A program made the translations under genes and the position numbers. DNA of 34,381 nucleotides from assembly GCF_001438705.1 (NCBI RefSeq), contig NZ_JQBP01000005.1:1-34381 (forward strand), read 5' to 3'. Each line of letters begins with the position of its first letter. Position 1 is the first letter of the stretch. Under the pieces are notes generated by a model. It was not told the DNA's origin. It did no database searches and saw nothing but the letters and a program-made list of their open reading frames with translations. Positions 31,501 to 34,381 of this stretch are shown here, in pieces. Origin of the DNA: Weissella kandleri. Its GTDB lineage: Bacteria; Bacillota; Bacilli; Lactobacillales; Lactobacillaceae.

Positions 31501-32793
31501 ATGGATGATGAAGAAATTGAACAAGCAAGTCAAAACAAAAGTAGTTCAAATTTTGCTAAAAAAAAGTTCAGAAGAATGATGGTAATGAAATTTGGGTTAC
31601 CAATTTTGATAGCAGCGTTGATTACATTGATGTGCTTCCTGTTGTTGATTTTGGCTAGTCAGGGTGAAGAAAGTTGTTATACAAACGATAGCAATATTGG
31701 TGGTGGAAATTCTATTGCAGGAAATTGGAAAGATCCTAATTCTCAAGTCCATAAGGATATGCAGTATGCAGCAGATCAATTTAAAACTCAAGCAGGCATG
31801 AGCGGTGATAACATCGCGGCTCCATTAGCAATTGGATTACGAGAAAGTCAATTTAATCCTAAGGCTGTTAATCCTGGTGGTCAGGTTAAGGGTATCTGGC
31901 AATGGGGAACTGGTGGAGTCAATGGGAATCGTTATGGCAATACTGAAGATACTGTAGAATCTCAAGTTACTTTAGCTATACGTGAGTTAAAGACAAGTCA
32001 CGTAAAAACCCTAACGGATATGAAAGATGCTAATTTAAATGACTCTTTAGATTCTTGGGATATAAACTTTGAAGGTTTGGGAGTCGGAGACCCACAACGT
32101 AAAGTGGAACAAATTAGAGCAACAGCTAAGGAAGTCAAAGAAGTGTTTAACCTTAACTTTGAAGGAAATATCAATACAGGCGATGGAGATATCGATCAGG
32201 GAAATTCACCTGATTCGACAACTTGCGATTCTGGTGGTTCGGGTACCGCAAGTGGTATGCCTATTGATGGAGACTATAACATTACGGGGGGGTATCCCGA
32301 TTACAATGGTGATGCTGGATCTGAACATTACGGTGTCGATTTTCAAACTGTGAACCATAGTGAAAATGGTGAGGAGTCAAATGTATATTCTGTTTCTGAC
32401 GGAACGGTGGTTGTTAAGCAATTTGATCCAATTGGTGGAAATCATGTAGTTATAAAAGATGAAGCGGGTAAATATGTTTATTACGGTCATGCGCCTTCAC
32501 TTGACGCGATTATTGTAAGTGAGGGGGACAAAATAAAGAAGGGCCAACATATTACTCATGAAGGTCAAACTGGCTTAGCTACAGGTATTCACGTTCATGT
32601 GGGAGTGAATACAATGAATCAGTTCGGGTTTGGTCCGCATTCTGCTGGAATTATTAGTCCTGCCAAGTATTTAAAGTTTTTCCCAGCTGAAGCAATAAAA
32701 TCTGAAGGAATTCTTTCAAATGATGGTCCACTTGTAGTGCCAGCGGGTCCATTCCATACAGAGAATAAAAGTGAGGATAATACCAATGATTAA
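31501..32793 (+). CDS. Bifunctional cell-wall hydrolase (TrsG-like): lysozyme-like plus M23
   Basis: 430 residues, one membrane helix (about 32-52), rest outside. Domain 1 (~80-215) is lysozyme/transglycosylase-like: APLAIGLRESQFNPKAV with probable catalytic E115, and GQVKGIWQWGTGG. Domain 2 (~255-395) is a LytM/M23 peptidase with its zinc ligands: EHYGVDF (H276, D280), YYGHA (H330) and GIHVHVG (H364, H366). It would open peptidoglycan for the channel, cutting both glycan and peptide, as VirB1/TrsG proteins do. Two extracellular cysteines (C59, C242) could form a disulfide. GGGAG precedes the ATG. It overlaps the next gene by 8 bases. Confidence 0.85.
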   Translation: MDDEEIEQASQNKSSSNFAKKKFRRMMVMKFGLPILIAALITLMCFLLLILASQGEESCYTNDSNIGGGNSIAGNWKDPNSQVHKDMQYAADQFKTQAGMSGDNIAAPLAIGLRESQFNPKAVNPGGQVKGIWQWGTGGVNGNRYGNTEDTVESQVTLAIRELKTSHVKTLTDMKDANLNDSLDSWDINFEGLGVGDPQRKVEQIRATAKEVKEVFNLNFEGNINTGDGDIDQGNSPDSTTCDSGGSGTASGMPIDGDYNITGGYPDYNGDAGSEHYGVDFQTVNHSENGEESNVYSVSDGTVVVKQFDPIGGNHVVIKDEAGKYVYYGHAPSLDAIIVSEGDKIKKGQHITHEGQTGLATGIHVHVGVNTMNQFGFGPHSAGIISPAKYLKFFPAEAIKSEGILSNDGPLVVPAGPFHTENKSEDNTND

Positions 32794-33211
32794 ATTTATG
32801 AAAATTGCCGGTATTATTCTTGCCTTATTATCAATTTTTAAAATAACAAATTTAGGGTTAAATGAGTATAAAAAAAGCTATTTTCAGGATTCTAAAAATC
32901 CGATTGAACAACTCAAAAAATTCAATAACAATCAATCTAAGCCAACAATTCTAATTTTTCATAAAGAAGGCTGTAGTGATTGCAAAAGTGTAGTTAAATT
33001 TGTTAATAAAGAACTTTTACTTAATATAGATAAGGTCAATTACGTAGTAGTTAGTACCAATTCTAAATCCGGCAAAGCGTTGATACATCAATACAGTGTG
33101 TATAAGGTTCCTACATTTATTCTGTTTAATCATAATCATGAAATTTCTAGATATGAGGATACAGAAAAAAATCAAATTTCAGAAATAATGAATGGGAAAA
33201 TATTAAATTAG
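32786..33211 (+). CDS. Membrane-anchored thioredoxin-like protein
   Basis: 141 residues from ATG 32786 (GTGAGGA upstream; GTG 32771 is less likely). A signal-anchor helix (about 5-20) and then a thioredoxin fold: ILIFHKEGCSDCKSVV with the CxxC pair C63/C66, and the cis-proline loop KVPTFILF. Probably an extracytoplasmic thiol oxidoreductase. Coupled to the hydrolase gene, which has extracellular cysteines, so it may serve channel proteins. Confidence 0.75.
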   Translation: MIKFMKIAGIILALLSIFKITNLGLNEYKKSYFQDSKNPIEQLKKFNNNQSKPTILIFHKEGCSDCKSVVKFVNKELLLNIDKVNYVVVSTNSKSGKALIHQYSVYKVPTFILFNHNHEISRYEDTEKNQISEIMNGKILN

Positions 33212-33226
33212 TTTGAGGTAGTAAAT

Positions 33227-33811
33227 ATGACCAATAAAAGATTTCAACAAATCATTCTTATAATCCTAACTTTATTATTAGGTATTAGTATTTCTTATGT
33301 TGTTAAGGAAGAAATTTCTGTAAGAAATAGTCAATCAAAGTTAAATAATGAAAAATTTATGAAGTCAGAAAATAGACATAAATCAGGTAGCAAAGAAAGC
33401 TTATCAATACAAGATAAGCCAAAAATTTTTTTTGAGAGGTCGCTTAATGATGCATTTAAGGTGATTAATAAGAAAGATTTCTCGAGTGATCCGGTTATGA
33501 AGGGTCCAATGTATCAGGCTGTTGCATTAACTTTTAATCCAATGGGGGGCAATTTTAATAGTCTATCTGGTACTGATATTACCTATAATATTGATGGGAA
33601 TTCGGTAACTGGATTTGGAACGATTAATGTGCATCAAGTTACTAAATTAAATGGTCAAGAGGGAACTAATAAATCCAATTCAAAAATGGATAATGATGTT
33701 GCACATAATGTACTGGTAAAAATGAAAATTCATAATGGTAAGTATAAGGTAACTAAGATTGAGTTTGGACAAATTAAACAGGAGGATAATCAAAATGAAA
33801 CAACAAAATAA
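33227..33811 (+). CDS. VirB8-like membrane protein 1
   Basis: 194 residues: short cytoplasmic tail, one membrane helix (about 7-25), a polar linker (30-65) and a ~120-residue external domain (FFERSLNDAFKVI... through VKMKIHNGKYKVTKIEFGQI) whose helix-then-beta order suits the NTF2-like fold of VirB8/TraM channel parts. No direct motif proof. GAGGTAGT precedes the ATG. Overlaps the next gene by 17 bases. Confidence 0.55.
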   Translation: MTNKRFQQIILIILTLLLGISISYVVKEEISVRNSQSKLNNEKFMKSENRHKSGSKESLSIQDKPKIFFERSLNDAFKVINKKDFSSDPVMKGPMYQAVALTFNPMGGNFNSLSGTDITYNIDGNSVTGFGTINVHQVTKLNGQEGTNKSNSKMDNDVAHNVLVKMKIHNGKYKVTKIEFGQIKQEDNQNETTK

Positions 33812-34364
33812 AAGATTCATTATATTCTCTGTGTTAATGTTCTTACTTTCTATTGCCTTGCTAGTATTTGGAATGACACTTAATCAAAAATCTGGTGATA
33901 TTTCATCGAAGGTAGCAACATTATCAAATGAAAATAAGTTATCAAGACTTGATAATCGAAAAATATATAATGCAGCAAATCAATCCATTAATGATTTCTT
34001 CACTACATTCAATACGTTTGACGATCAATCAAGCTACAATAATCGATCAAAATTAGTCCAGACATCATCTGCAAAGAATGTATATCAAGATAAAACTCTT
34101 TTTAAAGTTGATAAATATCAAAAGGTTAAACAGGTTGGTTTGCAAAGCCAATTTAACGATATGGATTTTATTCCTAATTATTTAACAAAAGATAGCATTG
34201 CAGGAACAGTTGTTGTTAATTACTCTGTAAAGTTAGATAAGAAAGCTAAAAGAGACGTTCAATCATTATATAATGTTGAGTTCTCGGTAAAACAAAACAA
34301 AATCACTAAACTTGAACAAGTTGGAACTTTTGATATCTCTGTAAATAGTGACCTCTTAAAGTAA
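33795..34364 (+). CDS. VirB8-like membrane protein 2
   Basis: 189 residues from ATG 33795 (CAGGAGG upstream). Same plan as the preceding protein: a membrane helix at about 8-28, a linker, then a helix-rich start (NAANQSINDFFTTFNTF) and beta-rich end (AGTVVVNYSVKLD, YNVEFSVKQNKITKLEQVG). The two look like distant paralogues or a hetero-oligomeric pair. Ends two bases inside the third copy of the repeated terminator block. Confidence 0.55.
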   Translation: MKQQNKRFIIFSVLMFLLSIALLVFGMTLNQKSGDISSKVATLSNENKLSRLDNRKIYNAANQSINDFFTTFNTFDDQSSYNNRSKLVQTSSAKNVYQDKTLFKVDKYQKVKQVGLQSQFNDMDFIPNYLTKDSIAGTVVVNYSVKLDKKAKRDVQSLYNVEFSVKQNKITKLEQVGTFDISVNSDLLK

Positions 34365-34381
34365 AAAATCGAAAAAAAAAA
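34363..34381 (+). repeat. Repeated terminator, copy 3 (cut by window end)
   Basis: Six A, TCG and ten A, matching the first 18 bases of the blocks at 15905 and 28161. The hairpin itself would lie outside the window, so its presence is a prediction. Confidence 0.6.

Noticed and set aside
32069-32353. Plus-strand overlapping frame inside the wall hydrolase
   Set aside because: The hydrolase frame contains all M23 zinc ligands; the alternative frame has no recognisable protein features.
1-34381. Integrase, transposase or replication initiator
   Set aside because: All genes were checked for tyrosine/serine recombinase, DDE and Rep signatures; none found. Classification as ICE or plasmid therefore stays open.

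Overview
The window reads as a low-GC Gram-positive conjugative element, most likely from a lactic acid bacterium (Lactobacillaceae or a close relative). The grounds are AT-rich DNA, strong AAGGAGG-type ribosome binding sites, a ComFA-type competence helicase, and a Trs/Tra-like single-membrane conjugation apparatus of the kind carried by lactobacilli, lactococci and staphylococci. No replication initiator, integrase/transposase, CRISPR array, tRNA or rRNA was found, so the sequence alone does not say whether this is an integrated element (ICE) or part of a plasmid. The left edge looks chromosomal: a terminator followed by comFA, whose last ~35 codons look abnormal and run into an element-type HTH regulator gene. 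A comFA/element junction near 1.4-1.5 kb is therefore plausible.

Layout. (1) 1-1.5 kb: end of an unknown gene, terminator, comFA. (2) 1.5-4.5 kb: XRE regulator; about 700 bp with no gene that holds a compact, hairpin-rich stretch (candidate structured RNA or single-stranded DNA element); then a plus-strand operon of two unknown proteins, a single-stranded DNA-binding protein and a membrane/coiled-coil protein. (3) 4.53-9.8 kb: a probable oriT (six GGTAC iterons at an exact 11-bp period plus a nested inverted repeat), followed by a mobilisation operon with a ribbon-helix-helix protein, two unknowns, a MobP-type relaxase and a topoisomerase of the IA family. (4) 9.9-15.6 kb, accessory: a membrane protein, a Y-family (UmuC-like) polymerase with its YolD-like partner, and a minus-strand cluster of small unknown genes and two tiny membrane peptides. 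This cluster is punctuated by three diverged ~215-nt elements of identical architecture (13757-13970, 14342-14558, 15606-15821). (5) 16.0-26.3 kb: first transfer operon with a Toprim/ArdC-like (LtrC-like) protein, an acidic-tailed protein, a double-AAA+ Clp-like ATPase, a VirD4-type coupling protein and a VirB6-type membrane protein. (6) 26.3-28.2 kb: a small membrane-anchored protein and an inverted parA-parB-type partition cassette. (7) 28.2-34.4 kb: second transfer operon with VirB3-like, TrsD-like, VirB4 ATPase, small membrane protein, two-domain cell-wall hydrolase, thioredoxin-like protein and two VirB8-like proteins.

How the parts fit: the RHH protein and relaxase would act at oriT; the VirD4-like protein would pass the relaxase-DNA complex to a channel built from the VirB3/B4/B6/B8-like proteins; the wall hydrolase would open peptidoglycan; SSB, topoisomerase, Toprim protein and Y-family polymerase would handle DNA in donor or recipient; ParAB would stabilise the element. 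The two transfer operons are each preceded by an almost identical ~45-bp terminator placed so close to the first gene that read-through control is likely, and a third copy begins at the very end of the window.

The strongest candidate for something undescribed is the family of three ~215-nt three-way-junction elements. Their stems differ in sequence but keep pairing, and each lies upstream of a minus-strand block of small genes. Single-strand promoters, priming sites or leader RNAs are the main possibilities.
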